From contig CAWCIY010000003.1 in NCBI GenBank assembly GCA_963795715.1, positions 62,001 through 126,000 of the forward strand: a stretch of DNA of 64,000 nucleotides, written 5' to 3'. This document shows, one piece after another, positions 7,943 to 18,786 of this stretch. The stretch is from JAFEDN01 sp963795715. Its GTDB lineage: Bacteria > Pseudomonadota > Gammaproteobacteria > Coxiellales > Coxiellaceae. Position 1 is the first letter of the stretch. The number at the start of each line of letters is the position of its first letter. Made by a program: the position numbers and the translations under genes. The notes below the pieces were generated by a model, which made no database searches, was not told where the DNA came from, and saw nothing but the letters and a program-made list of their open reading frames with translations.

Positions 7943-10900
7943 ATGAATAGAAGTCATTCGATAAAAAGAAATTTATTAACCGGCTTTAAAAAAACCCTAA
8001 ATTCTCAAAGCTCAGTTTTAGAACTCTCCATAGAAACCAAAAAAGGATATGCGAGTGTACTTTTGAGCGTGGTTAACTATGGTTACAACATTGCTAATCG
8101 ACGTGAATTTCCTTCTTCCGATATTAAATCCTTACTCGATACAGAAACGGCCATATCTTTTAGCCGATCTCATTTAAATTGGGAGGAAAATTACCTTCGC
8201 AATGAATCTGAGCATCCCAGCCGCCAAATTTTTTTTCAAGTTAAGAGTATTCTGGAACAAATCCTTAACAAGGATGAGAATAAAGAAATTTTCAATTTTA
8301 TTGAGGAACAATTACAATTAGATCCAACTCGTTCAAAGGATTGGGAAAAAATACGTTCTTTGGGTCAATGGTTAACCCCTGAAGAAGGCTTAGAATTTAT
8401 TTTTAGTAAATTGACCACACAACAAATCTTATTGGTTTGCAAAAAAATTGTTGATATTACATTGGAAGTGGAGCAATCGGAAGAAAAAGATTTACTAAAG
8501 ACTTCAAAATCTCGCGAGGAACCTAAGTTAGATATTAAAACTTCAGAACCTACTGCTAGATCTGCTAAATCTAATTTCCGCAAAATGATGCAGGCGCGAA
8601 TGCAGTTAGTTACCCGTCTAGGACAAATGTTGAATCAATCTGTGCCCGATAAAAGTCTACTCTTGTGTGAGGCGCCAGCAACCAAATATCCTTGTATTAT
8701 TTTTGATATCAGAAAAATTGCCGATATTTGTGGGACGGACCAGAAAAAAACATTGTTTCCTTCTGATAATTATAATGCTTTAAACAAATGTGTGATGAGT
8801 TATTTTTGTGGACTCATTAATTTTTACAGCTTAAAAAAATATGGCAAAAATTTTATTTATACTCAGCCCATAGTAAGCTTTGGTTCTTTAAGACCTACTT
8901 TATCAGCTACGGGCAGATCCTTTCGCTTATCCTTAGGAGTAGTTCCGGAAGATTTTTGTGAAGTAGTGACACAAGCATACAAACATCTATTAGATATTTT
9001 AAAGGAAAAAGAGAGTCAATTGCTGTTGAAACAGCTCTTTGAATTTAACAGTGAATTAAAAGGCAAGGCTTTTTTCCATGAGAAGCATTCAGCTAATGAA
9101 ACCGCGCAATTGATCGCGCTTGGTTATATTGCTGAAGCCACTGATCACAAAAGTGCATTTATGCATTATATTACTGAAATTAGAGATCATAAATTAACAT
9201 CCCCAGAACAAATTTTCGAAGCGAGAAAAGCTAATTTTGACAAAGCAATCAGTAAAATTAAACTAGATGAAACAGCACCAGCTAGGACTCCCGAAGTTTT
9301 AATTGGCTTACAGCAAAGAATAATGAGAATTGCGAATTTAAGACTCATAAGTTTAAGAACGAATTCTAGCTTAGTAGAATTTAATAAAATTGTTCATGCT
9401 GAATTAGCCGAATCTTTAGAGTATGTCAAAACATCAGATGGAAATTACAGTCATATTGTTAGTTCTATAGAAACATTGCTTCGGCTTTTAAAATTAGACT
9501 ACGAATTGGAAATTATCCATGAGTCTAATTGGAAAAATCAGGAAAATTTATCTGCACCTGCTTTGTTCCGCACCACCTCACAAGAAGCTTATGCAGCTCG
9601 AAGCGGAATGGATGCGGCAACTAAATTTTTTAAAGAGTTTATCGATTTTTATGCGGAGTCCGAAGCACCAGAATGTACCTTTGAAAATTTATATTTCGAG
9701 TATCATCCTGGACTTTTGAAGGAAATTGCCGCACTTCTCCCAAGCAAACCAACACTGTTAACTTTCAACAATGATTTGAAGCCTGGTTCTGTTCATTTTA
9801 TTGATATCAGAGCTTTTCCAAAACAACCGATAGGCCAAATCCTTCCTACTGATTGGAGTGAGATATTTGGCTCAAAAAGACCCCATTTTTTACTAGTAGA
9901 TATTACTTCTGCAACCTTAGAGGACTTGGAAGAACTCCACCAAAAATTTTATAAAGATCAAAAGCCCCCTTTTCTACTGGTACTATTTTCCAGTGATAAT
10001 AAATTCGCGCAAATCGGCGTTGATTTAGTGTGTATGGGAGAAATCCGACTTTATTTTAAAGAAATAGAGGAAAAACCGGTTGATTCACTTTCAAGTGAGA
10101 CTGAGATTAAACAACCTCAAGAATATTCAAGCAGCAAGCAATTTTACGAAAAATTAAAGGCTACCTTGCAAAAATATCCAGAAAGTACCTACGCCGCAAG
10201 AGCCTATCGAAGATTAACTGCTGATTTGGGACAACGTAAAGGGCTAACATTAACAACGGGATTGGGTCGGGACAAAATTCTAGGGATTTCACAGCTGTTT
10301 GAAAAAGAATTGATTCCTATATTAGATAGTTTATCTAAACTTACTCAAGTCGAGCGGTCTTTAGAAGCTACTTCATTAGAAAAATTAAAAAAAGCTATGG
10401 ATTTTTGTAATTTTATAAAACCTGAATTTCTTCCAGTGGTCAGAGAGTTTATCTGCGAAAAATTTGAAACTTTAAGTAAAACAAGGGGTTGGTATTTTTC
10501 TAATACTTTGTTAGCTAAGATTGAAGCGATTTTCTATCAAGAATCACCTACATTTGAGGCATCGGAGGCTGCTACCAATGAAGAAGTTGGCGCCCAATTA
10601 ATTCAAACTTTAGGAAATGATGCCTTCGATATTTCTGAAACTCAAGAAAAAACTACTGAAATTCAAGAAAAAAAAGAAGTTTCAGGTAAATTGCTCAGAA
10701 AATACGGTTTTTTTGCTCACCCAGAAACTTTATCTAAATCCAAATTTGAACTTAGTTATTTACAGTTTTTGCAAAATGACGACTGTTTTAGAACGGATCT
10801 TATGAAAATGGGTAAAGATTTAACAGAATTAGAGTCGCTTTTTATCCAAAAATCAGGTGCGGAATGGCAAGAATTTAAATCTTACGTTAAAGTATATAAA

Positions 10901-10960
10901 AAATTAGTAAAAGATCTTGAAGACAGAAGTGCCAGCGTATGTTCAACATTAACTCATTGA
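7943..10960 (+). CDS. Large unknown protein, candidate T4BSS effector
   Basis: A 1005-aa protein of unrecognised family. It is rich in Lys, Glu and Leu, and has no signal peptide and no clear transmembrane segment. Helical, coiled-coil-like stretches alternate with Lys/Glu-rich linkers, for example EVEQSEEKDLLKTSKSREE (about residue 175) and QEKTTEIQEKKEVSGK (about 905). The C-terminal 40 residues are charged and end KDLEDRSASVCSTLTH. The gene is monocistronic, AT-rich and preceded by a PmrA-like box. Size, solubility, lack of conserved metabolic motifs and the regulatory site fit a Dot/Icm substrate; that is inference from context only. It could equally be a lineage-specific cytosolic protein. 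Confidence 0.6.
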   Translation: MNRSHSIKRNLLTGFKKTLNSQSSVLELSIETKKGYASVLLSVVNYGYNIANRREFPSSDIKSLLDTETAISFSRSHLNWEENYLRNESEHPSRQIFFQVKSILEQILNKDENKEIFNFIEEQLQLDPTRSKDWEKIRSLGQWLTPEEGLEFIFSKLTTQQILLVCKKIVDITLEVEQSEEKDLLKTSKSREEPKLDIKTSEPTARSAKSNFRKMMQARMQLVTRLGQMLNQSVPDKSLLLCEAPATKYPCIIFDIRKIADICGTDQKKTLFPSDNYNALNKCVMSYFCGLINFYSLKKYGKNFIYTQPIVSFGSLRPTLSATGRSFRLSLGVVPEDFCEVVTQAYKHLLDILKEKESQLLLKQLFEFNSELKGKAFFHEKHSANETAQLIALGYIAEATDHKSAFMHYITEIRDHKLTSPEQIFEARKANFDKAISKIKLDETAPARTPEVLIGLQQRIMRIANLRLISLRTNSSLVEFNKIVHAELAESLEYVKTSDGNYSHIVSSIETLLRLLKLDYELEIIHESNWKNQENLSAPALFRTTSQEAYAARSGMDAATKFFKEFIDFYAESEAPECTFENLYFEYHPGLLKEIAALLPSKPTLLTFNNDLKPGSVHFIDIRAFPKQPIGQILPTDWSEIFGSKRPHFLLVDITSATLEDLEELHQKFYKDQKPPFLLVLFSSDNKFAQIGVDLVCMGEIRLYFKEIEEKPVDSLSSETEIKQPQEYSSSKQFYEKLKATLQKYPESTYAARAYRRLTADLGQRKGLTLTTGLGRDKILGISQLFEKELIPILDSLSKLTQVERSLEATSLEKLKKAMDFCNFIKPEFLPVVREFICEKFETLSKTRGWYFSNTLLAKIEAIFYQESPTFEASEAATNEEVGAQLIQTLGNDAFDISETQEKTTEIQEKKEVSGKLLRKYGFFAHPETLSKSKFELSYLQFLQNDDCFRTDLMKMGKDLTELESLFIQKSGAEWQEFKSYVKVYKKLVKDLEDRSASVCSTLTH

Positions 10961-11000
10961 CACGTTTTTGTTACAGTCAACTACCTTACTTTAAAGATTT

Positions 11001-11186
11001 TTATTGCTGGACCTCGAAAACTTTTATCCCAAAATAAAATGGCGAAGGGGTTAAATCAACGACAGTACCTGTGCCAGTGGTTCTATTAAACTCTTTAATG
11101 AGAGGGTAAGCCATTATTTTATCATATAATGCATTCATTAAAGGCAGGAGGCCCCCAATTATTCTTAATAAAAAACCTACCAACAC
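11001..11186 (-). CDS. Short hydrophobic ORF, doubtful
   Basis: A 61-codon frame starting with GTG and no visible ribosome-binding site. The N-terminal 20 residues are hydrophobic (LVGFLLRIIGGLLPLMN). No family is recognised. It is listed because the 10961-11254 stretch holds nothing else that looks like a gene; it may be non-coding. Confidence 0.2.
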   Translation of the reverse strand: MLVGFLLRIIGGLLPLMNALYDKIMAYPLIKEFNRTTGTGTVVDLTPSPFYFGIKVFEVQQ

Positions 11187-11254
11187 AATAATACAATTGA
11201 TTTATACTCCAGACACATCTATATTCTCGCAGTTTGACTTATCCCAGAGAGAAT

Positions 11255-11431
11255 TCACCCTTTTATTTTTTTAAAGACAAATATTCCCAAGATAAGAAAT
11301 AGCAAAAATAAAAATAGGAAAATGCCAAAAAGAACTTTAGCAACGAGGACGGCTGCTCCAGCAACCCCAGTAAATCCTAGCAACCCGGCAATAATGGCAA
11401 TAATTAAAAAAATAGCCGCCCATTTTAACAT
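11255..11431 (-). CDS. Small DUF1328/YtjA-type membrane protein
   Basis: Reading down from ATG at 11431 gives 58 residues beginning MLKWAAIFLIIAIIAGLLGF and continuing with TGVAGAAVLVAKVLF, then a second hydrophobic stretch and a basic tail (KKIKG). Two transmembrane helices and the pattern LKWAAIFLIIAIIAGLLGF with TGVAG match the DUF1328 (YtjA) family of inner-membrane proteins of unknown function, usually 50-60 aa. A GGGAGG ribosome-binding site lies just upstream. It stands alone between two unrelated small frames. Confidence 0.8.
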   Translation of the reverse strand: MLKWAAIFLIIAIIAGLLGFTGVAGAAVLVAKVLFGIFLFLFLLFLILGIFVFKKIKG

Positions 11432-11511
11432 ACAACCTCCCAGTCATTATTTTTTATTTTAGCATAATTTTATTTATTTTTTCCTAAACAATGACTCGTT
11501 GTTAAGGTATT

Positions 11512-11715
11512 TTAAGAAGTAGATAAAAGAATGTAATACAATGAACTGTTGCGCATGTAATGGGCTGGAATTTTTGTGAGAATTTCGATCGCCTTTTGAT
11601 AATTCTTCATCTGCATCCAACACTCAGCATGGTAAACGTGATCGAAACTAAAGTCAGGAGGACTTTTTTGAAATAGTTCGATGGCTGCTTGATAATCTCC
11701 TTCTTTCATTAACAA
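11512..11715 (-). pseudogene. TPR-like gene fragment
   Basis: Sixty-seven residues with two tetratricopeptide-like helix pairs: EGDYQAAIELFQKSPPDF and MKNYQKAIEILTKIPAHY. TPR proteins are normally longer with more repeats, and this frame starts inside a repeat-like segment, so it looks like the remnant of a larger gene. It could alternatively be a short free-standing TPR protein. Confidence 0.4.
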
Positions 11716-11763
11716 GAGGGCCGGGTGTTTTTTTCGTGGTTGTTTGTTATAATTGTAGTAATC

Positions 11764-12222
11764 TTATTTGTATGTCACGATCACTTTTTTTACTGGTATT
11801 TTATCAGCAGAATCATTCATCGGATCGACATTTAAATTGGAATCATTAAAATCAGCATTTGACATGTAGCCTTTGTGTTGAGTTTGAGAGTACCACAAAG
11901 TCAATGCGCCTCCTAAGACGCCAGTCGTATCTGGATTGTTAGGACAATCACTGGTGGTACAACTGACAGAGTCCAGAATGGTAAACACAAATCTATATTT
12001 GGCATCAGGTATTAGTTTGGCAAAAGGAAAACTGATCAATGGTTTTGCTTTATTTAAGGCAAATACAGTGCCTGATTGAACATTTTTACCTACAACCCCT
12101 TGCACACATAAACACGCAACATTATTTTGATTACTCACTGTCATTGCATCCTCTTGGGCGCCAGCCATGGAAGAAATGGATATGGCTAAAAAACTAATAA
12201 CAAAAAATTGATAGGTTCTCAT
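11764..12222 (-). CDS. Small secreted protein of unknown function
   Basis: 152 aa with a clear signal peptide (MRTYQFFVISFLAISISSMAGAQ). The mature part has four cysteines, including CLC near residue 37 and CTTSDC near 92, suggesting disulfides in the periplasm. No family recognised. It lies downstream of recG on the same strand with a 29-base gap; expression may be independent. It resembles in size and cysteine content the other small exported proteins of this window (26393, 26953, 41716) but is not visibly homologous. Confidence 0.65.
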   Translation of the reverse strand: MRTYQFFVISFLAISISSMAGAQEDAMTVSNQNNVACLCVQGVVGKNVQSGTVFALNKAKPLISFPFAKLIPDAKYRFVFTILDSVSCTTSDCPNNPDTTGVLGGALTLWYSQTQHKGYMSNADFNDSNLNVDPMNDSADKIPVKKVIVTYK

Positions 12223-12251
12223 AGTATTCCTAATATCTTATAGCAATTTTG

Positions 12252-14345
12252 CTATACATGTACATATTGTTCTGCATTGCGGATCCAGCGAGTCATTAAC
12301 GCTTCTGCTCGATCAGGGTACTGTTCTACTAAGTAACGGCTAGCGGTTTGTACTTGCGGCAGCAAATGCTGATCACGAAGAAGATCCGCAATTTTAAATC
12401 TTACTAGGCCGGACTGACGGGTGCCCAAAACTTCTCCTGGTCCGCGAATGGCTAAATCTTCTCTGGCGATGACAAATCCATCATTGGTGTTGCGCATCAC
12501 TTGCAAGCGTTGTCGCGCCAGCGCTGATAACGGTTCCTGATACAAAAGTACGCAAAAACTTTCCGCTGCGCCTCGGCCAACTCGTCCACGCAATTGATGC
12601 AATTGCGATAAACCTAAGCGTTCTGGATTTTCAATAATCATTAAACTGGCATTGGGAACATCGACGCCCACTTCAATCACTGTGGTGGCTACCAATAAAT
12701 GCATCCTGTTTTCTTTAAAAGCCTGCATTTGCTCTGATTTTTTCTTCAGATGACAAGCGGCTATGCACTAAACCAATGACCAATTCCGGTAATAATTTTT
12801 GTAATTCTAATGCGGTTTCTTCCGCCGCTTGACATTGCAACACTTCGGAATCTTCGATTAAAGTGCAAACCCAATATACTTGCTTTTTGTTCGCTGCAAG
12901 CTTGTCGTACACGATCAATGATCTCATGCCGCCGTTGGTTGGAAACTAGTACAGTGGTGACTGGTTTCCGTCCCGGCGGCAATTCATCAATGACGGAAAT
13001 ATCTAAATCGGCATACGCCGCCATCGCCAAAGTTCTGGGAATGGGCGTGGCGCTCATAATCAATTGATGTGGAAAAAAGCCATTGATTTTCTCCCTTTTC
13101 CCGTAACGCTAAACGTTGATTGACGCCAAACCGATGTTGCTCATCGATCACCAGCAAACTGAGTTGCTGCGTAACGCACTTTTTCTTGAAATAAAGCGTG
13201 AGTGCCAATAATCACTTGGCTTGTGCCGGCTGCAATTTCGCCAAATATTTTATGTTCTCACCACAGCTGACTGCTTGCCGCCTAAAAAAATGATTTGAAT
13301 CCCCAAAGGTTCAAACCAATTGCAAAAATTTTGAAAATGCTGTTCAGCCAGTAATTCGGTCGGCGCAATCAATGCCGCCTGAGCATTTGGGCGACCGCAC
13401 GCAACATCGCCATGGCCGCCACCACGGTTTTTCCAGACCCGACATCGCCTTGGATAAACGCAGCATCGGATAAGGTTGCGATAAATCAGCATCAATTTCA
13501 GCAATGACTCGTTGTTGGGCCGCTGTCAAATTAAAAACTAAGCGATTTAGCAACTGGTCTCTTAAATCATCTCCCGCAGTGAGTGCTACAGCGCTGTGCC
13601 GTCTAACCTGCCGTCGCGATTTTTGCAAACTGATTTGATGAGCAATCAGTTCTTCAAACGCCAATCGTTTTTGCATCGGATGTTCACCGCGTAATAACAA
13701 ATCGACATCGGCGCATCCGGCGGCGGGCGATGCACGTAATGTAAAGCCGATACTAAATCGGCAAATTGAAATTGGGATAATAATAACTTCCGGCAAAATT
13801 TCCAATTGACTGCAAATTCGTCTGCAAAGTTTGTAATGCTTGATCGGTTAAACGCCGCAATAAAGGTTGAGATAATCCTTGAGTGCTGGGATAAATAGGA
13901 GTGAGATGCTTATCTAGAGGCAATTCATGCGCTTCCTGAATCTGCCGATATTCGGGATGAATCATTTCCAAACCATAATTGCGAAACGCGCGTCGTGCTT
14001 CGCCAAAACAACGTAACCGCAATTCCGGCAGCAATTGATTTTTTTGCGCGGCGGTAAAATGAAAGAAACGCAAATAAATACTGCCGGTATCATCGCTCAA
14101 TTGACACAGCAAACTGGCGCCGTCGTCCAGGGCTCACGGTAACAGCGCGAATTTCTCCTTCAATTAAAGCATAATCGCCTTCACGTAAAGCGCCAATAGC
14201 GGTGATGCGAGTACGATCTTGATACGACTAGGCAGATGAAATAACAAATCTTGAATAGTTTCTAAGCCAATTTGCTGTAATAATTCTTGAATTTTTGGAC
14301 CAACACCATGATGAAACAGCTTAACAGATTCAGCGGTTCATTCAC
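12252..14345 (-). pseudogene. recG: ATP-dependent DNA helicase RecG, multiply frameshifted
   Basis: RecG unwinds branched DNA such as stalled forks. Family pieces occur in order in different frames: HHGVGPKIQELLQQIGLE near 14300, APTELLAEQHFQNF near 13350, LLVIDEQHRFGVNQR near 13130, MSATPIPRTLAMAAYADLD near 13050, TVIEVGVDVPNASLMIIENP near 12650 and LRGRVGRG near 12600. Total span, about 698 codons, is normal for RecG. The frame changes at least six times. The C-terminal 158 codons (12252-12728) are intact. The start is probably GTG at 14345 overlapping the ridA stop. Adjacent genes suffer the same fault, so base-calling or assembly indels are as likely as true decay. Confidence 0.85.
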
Positions 14346-14721
14346 TTAAAATCATAATCGTATCAATTTCGATATCCACGTCTTTAGGCAAGGCGGCCAC
14401 CGCAATACGGCGCGAGCAGGATAGGGTTCGGTAAAATATTCCTGCATCACTTCGTTGACCATACTGAAATTATTCATATTCGTAAAATAAATAGTTAATT
14501 TGACAATTTGCGACAAATCTCCGCCGGCTTCTTCAACAATCGCTTTGATATTTTCAAAAACTCGCCGTACCCGCGCTTTAAAATCACCTTTGACAATTTC
14601 CATAGTGCGCGGGAACCAAAGGAATTTGCCCGGATAAAAACACCAAACTTCCTGATTTAATAGCTTGCGAATAAGTGCCAATGGCAGCAGGCGCATGCGG
14701 TGTATTAATCATTTGTTTCAT
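14338..14721 (-). pseudogene. ridA: RidA enamine/imine deaminase, frameshifted
   Basis: RidA hydrolyses reactive enamines made by PLP enzymes. From ATG at 14721 the frame reads MKQMINTPHAPAAIGTYSQA, GSLVFLSGQIPLVPA, then shifts to VFENIKAIVEEAGGDLSQIVKLTIYFTNM, and shifts again after EPYPARA; the last frame ends IDTIMILSE at the TGA at 14338. Removing the two shifts restores a normal length of about 127 aa. It lies between spoT and recG on the same strand, with the stop overlapping recG's probable GTG start. Confidence 0.8.
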
Positions 14722-14737
14722 AATCTTTTTCCTTTGC

Positions 14738-16875
14738 TCAATGCCTACGAGAAATACGCGGCATGACGGCAGGAATACGGCGCAAATGCCGTAATGACCT
14801 TGCGCAAGATGAATCCGATCGCGTCACCGAGATAATTTAAAAATAAATTGATAATGTTGTCCACCTTGATCTCTTACACGCACATCAGAAATATTCGCAT
14901 CAGCATCGGAAATAGCGGCGGCCATTTTGGCCAATAACCGGGTTCATCATGGCTTCTACTCGAATAATCAATGGGAAAATCTGTTGAATATGTTCATCCC
15001 AACGCAAAGTCATATAAGCATTCGGGTGGCCACGCAATTTATCCAATCGCGAACATTGTTCCGCATGCACGATAATCCCTTCGCCGCCACCCAATAATAC
15101 CAACGATAGGATCGCCGGGAATAGGACTGACAACATTCAGCAAAACTAACCACCATCCCTTCTGTGCCTTTAATCACTAAAGGTCGTTTCTGAGATCAGT
15201 CTAAATTTTCTCGCGCCGCTCAGCCGCTGTTGATGAGTCACATCCGCAATCGTTTAGCCACTAAAGCAGGCAATCGATTACCTAGACCAATTTCGGTTAA
15301 CAATTCGGTTAAACTATGCTAATTGCGCCTCTTGCAACATAAATTGCACCACTATCATGCGGGAATTTTTTTCAGAGTTAAGTTATGCTGACGTAAAGCT
15401 TGTTTTAATAATTTTTCTCCCAAGGCAATGGATTCTGTCTTACGTTGGTTTTTCAAAAATTGACGAATACTGTTGCGCGCCTGACGAGTGACCACAAAAT
15501 CCAGCCAAGCTGGATTAGGCTGAGCGCGTGAATTAGTAATAATTTCACGGTTTGACCACTGATTAAAGGCGAAGATAATGGCGCTAATTGCCGATTAATT
15601 TTCGCAGCGACACAACTATTGCCAATATCGGTATGAACTGCATAAGCAAAATCAACTGCGGTGGCACCTGCCGGTAATCGCATAATTTTACCTTGAGGGG
15701 TAAACACATACACTTCATCAGGAAATAAATCTAATTTGACATTTTCAATAAATTCTAAAGAACTACCTGCGTCACGTTGCAATTCTAATAAATTTTTAAC
15801 CCATTGTTGGGCGCGCACTTGGGCAGGATCAGTTTTTTCTTCGCTCATTTTTATACAGCCAATGCGCAGCAATGCCGCTGGTGGCACGATGATCCATTTC
15901 GGTGGTGCGAATTTGAACTTCAATAGGATACCATAAGGACCAAATAAAACGGTATGTAATGATTGATAACCATTGGCTTTAGGAATAGCAATATAATCTT
16001 TAAATTTTTCTGGAACGGGTTTAAATAAACGATGAACCAAACCCAATACCCGATAACAGGTATCGACATCATCGACAATAATTCGAAAAGCATAAACATC
16101 CATGATTTCATTAAAAGGCAGATGTTTACCGCGCATTTTTTGATAAATACTGTAAAGATGTTTTTCCCGGCCGACCACAGTGCAGGAAGGCAAATTGGCT
16201 TTTGCCAAGCCTTCTTGCAAAGTTTTACTCACCAAATTCAAAACTTTTTTGCGTTCACCGCGTGCTTCTTCCACCGCTTTTCGTAAAACGGCATAACGGC
16301 GTGGATAGCGCGCCATAAAACTAAGTTCTTCTAATTCCACCGACAAATCATGCATCCCCAAACGTTTGGCAATCGGCGCAAAAATTTCTAAAGTTTCTTG
16401 AGCAATGCGCCGGCGTTTTTCTGGAGGCAAAGATACTAAGGTGCGCATATTATGCAAGCGGTCGGCAAGTTTGATAATAATAACGCGAATATCTCGCGCC
16501 ATCGCCAACACCATTTTACGAAAATTTTCGGCTTGCGCTTCGGCGCGGGAAAAAAATTCAATTTGAGTCAGCTTACTGACCCCATCAACCAAATCGGCCA
16601 CAGTATCACCAAATTTAGCGGCTAAATCATGCTTTAGTAATCGAGGTATCTTCGATGACATCATGCAGTAACGCCGCCATAATGGTGTGATGATCCAATT
16701 TCATGTCCGCCAGAATGCAGGCAACCGCCACTGGATGAGTGATATAAGGTTCGCCGGTATGACGTTTTTGACCTTGATGCGCGGCTAAAGCCGTTAAATA
16801 AGCTTGATGAATTTGCTCAATTTGCTCTGCATCAAGATAATCGAATTTGCGTCTTAATTTTTTAAATAACCGCAT
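14738..16875 (-). pseudogene. spoT: Bifunctional (p)ppGpp synthetase/hydrolase SpoT, frameshifted
   Basis: SpoT makes and degrades the stringent-response alarmone ppGpp. The N-terminal HD domain is seen (HPVAVACILADMKLDHHT, AALLHDVIEDT) in 16627-16875; 15453-16664 carries KLADRLHNMRTL, the synthetase segment KANGYQSLHTV and the TGS domain with FTPQGKIMRLPAGATAVDFA. The C-terminal ACT part is scattered over several frames and ends HLRRIPAVMPRISRRH at the TGA at 14738. Restored length, about 712 aa, is normal. It follows rpoZ and gmk as in other gammaproteobacteria. Several frame breaks. Confidence 0.88.
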
Positions 16876-16967
16876 TACTCACCTCTCAGTTACTCAGGAG
16901 GAATATCTTTTTGTTGACGCGATCAATTCACTGCGAATCACTGCGCTGACACTCACCGAGGCACTCA

Positions 16968-17192
16968 TCAATTCTCTTTATCACCATGTTCAGTGCGTAA
17001 TGGTGCATTTTCAATATCAAACCAGCGGCAATTTCCCGTAAAGCAATGACGGTGGGTTTATCATTATCAATGGGCACCAAAGGATCAGCCGCTCCCATTT
17101 CTAATAAATGGGCTCGCTTTGCAGCTTTAATCACTAAAGCAAAGCGATTTTCTACATGTTGCTAAACAATCTTCAACTGTGACACGTGCCAT
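16968..17192 (-). pseudogene. rpoZ: RNA polymerase omega subunit, frameshifted
   Basis: Omega assists assembly of RNA polymerase. ATG at 17192 reads MARVTVEDCLA; after an extra base the frame continues NRFALVIKAAKRAHLLEMG, PTVIALREIAAG, then shifts again to FDIENAPLRTEHGDKEN and stops at 16968. Restored length of about 75 aa is typical. Order gmk-rpoZ-spoT is standard. The 92 bases between spoT and rpoZ hold no gene. Confidence 0.85.
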
Positions 17193-17288
17193 ACTAATAT
17201 TCTCCATAAATAACGATCTAATTGAACTCACTTAATATGAATGCTATTCCATACTCATGCTAATTTCTCACAGGACTGTAATATTATA

Positions 17289-17902
17289 TTATTTTTCCAG
17301 TAATTTAGCTAGTAATTCACGTGGCGCTCTGCTTGTTCACGGCAACGCAATCGTTCGGCCAAAATAATATGTTGTAAATCAGCCAAAGCTTGCTCGAATT
17401 GATCATTAATCACTAAATAATCAAATTCCGAATAATGACTGATTTCCTGTTGTGCGCCCGCCATGCGTTCTGTAATGACATCGAGATGATCCTGACGACG
17501 ATTTTGCAAGCGTTGTCGTAAAGTGTCCAAAGAAGGCGGCACAATAAAAATTAAAATGGCTCTGGGAAATAGCTGCCGAACCTGCTTGGCCCCTTGCCAA
17601 TCAATTTCCAATAACACATCAATACCCGCAGCCAATTTTTTCATAACCCAGTCCCGTGAAGTACCATATTGATGATGATAAATAGTGGCATATTCTAAAA
17701 ATTCTGATTTTCAACCATTTGCGTAAATTCATGCGGAGTAACAAAATGATAATCTTTACCCTGCGACATCTCCTGGACGTGGCGGACGGGTAGTATAAGA
17801 AATAGATATTTGTAAATCATTAATATTATTAACTAAAGCACGCACCAAACTGGTTTTACCAGTCCCCGAAGGGGCTGCAATCACAAAAAAATGACCGGTC
17901 AT
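17289..17902 (-). pseudogene. gmk: Guanylate kinase, frameshifted
   Basis: Converts GMP to GDP; essential in most bacteria. The N-terminus MTGHFFVIAAPSGTGKTSLV shows the P-loop, followed by ISYTTRPPRPGDVAG; the frame then breaks before DYHFVTPHEF. The long piece at 17309-17644 holds LLEIDWQGAKQVR and IFIVPPSLDTLRQRLQ, and a last shift restores the C-terminus ELLAKLLEK ending at 17289. Restored length, about 204 aa, is normal. Because the gene should be indispensable, its breaks argue for sequence errors. The start overlaps the yicC stop by one base. Confidence 0.88.
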
Positions 17903-18759
17903 TACTCAATGTTTTGCACCTGTTCACGAATTTGTTCAATCAATACTTTCATTTCTACACTGGCATGAGTTAAGGAAACATCCAATGCCTTACTGCTTAA
18001 AGTATTGGCTTCACGATTTAATTCTTGACTGAGAAAATCCAAACGCCGGCCTTGAGGCCAGATTGCGATAAAGTTTCATTCATCGCCTGACAATGACTGG
18101 CCAATCGTTGAATTTCCTCTGCCGACATCCGTTTTTTGAATCAAAACCGCCATTTCTTGTTCCAGCCGCTGTGGTTCCAGATTGGCACTTAAGTGCGCCA
18201 CACGAATTACTAATACGTTCTCGCTCTGCATGCAATAACTGGGGTATTTTGCCGAAATATCCAATTAGAAATAGCTAAAATTTTCTCTATTCGTTGCTTA
18301 AGAAATTTTTGGATCGCGGTCCTTCCCGCCGACGCATTTGCACCAGATCATGAATACTTTGCTGCAATAACACTAATGCCTCTGCCGCAGCTGCCTCATA
18401 GTGGGCGTTTCCACTGCCAAACCCCAGGCCAAGTAAAATCGACGACAAATCAATTTGAATGCTGGAAAAAAGTTGCACTATATCACTTGCGCCCGCTAAT
18501 TTTTGAACAATTGCTTCGTTCAAACGCACATCACCTTGGGCATGGGCCGCAGTAGTAAATCGCAAAGTAGCTTCTACTTTGCCGCGGTGCAATTTTTTAT
18601 TAAGACTTTCTCGAACTTCGGATTCATAAATTCGTAGAGGTTCTGGGAGACGGATGGACAAATCAAAAAACGATGGTTTACTGAACGAAATTCCCATACC
18701 AATGTCCCCCAGTCTTTTTGACTAGACTGACGCGAAAAAGCTGTCATACTGTTTACCAT
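17902..18759 (-). pseudogene. yicC: YicC-family endoribonuclease, frameshifted
   Basis: The YicC family comprises stress-related endoribonucleases. The start MVNSMTAFSRQS at 18759 is typical of the family, followed by WEFRSVNHRF. Later frames give LRIYESEVRESLNKKLHRGKV and IQIDLSSILLGLGFG, and the C-terminal region has RLDFLSQELNREANTLSSK in pieces near 18000. It ends at 17902. Restored length about 286 aa is normal. It is divergent from rph across 27 bases, the same neighbour as in E. coli. Confidence 0.82.
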
Positions 18760-18786
18760 AAATAATGATAACACAGAGAGAATTTT

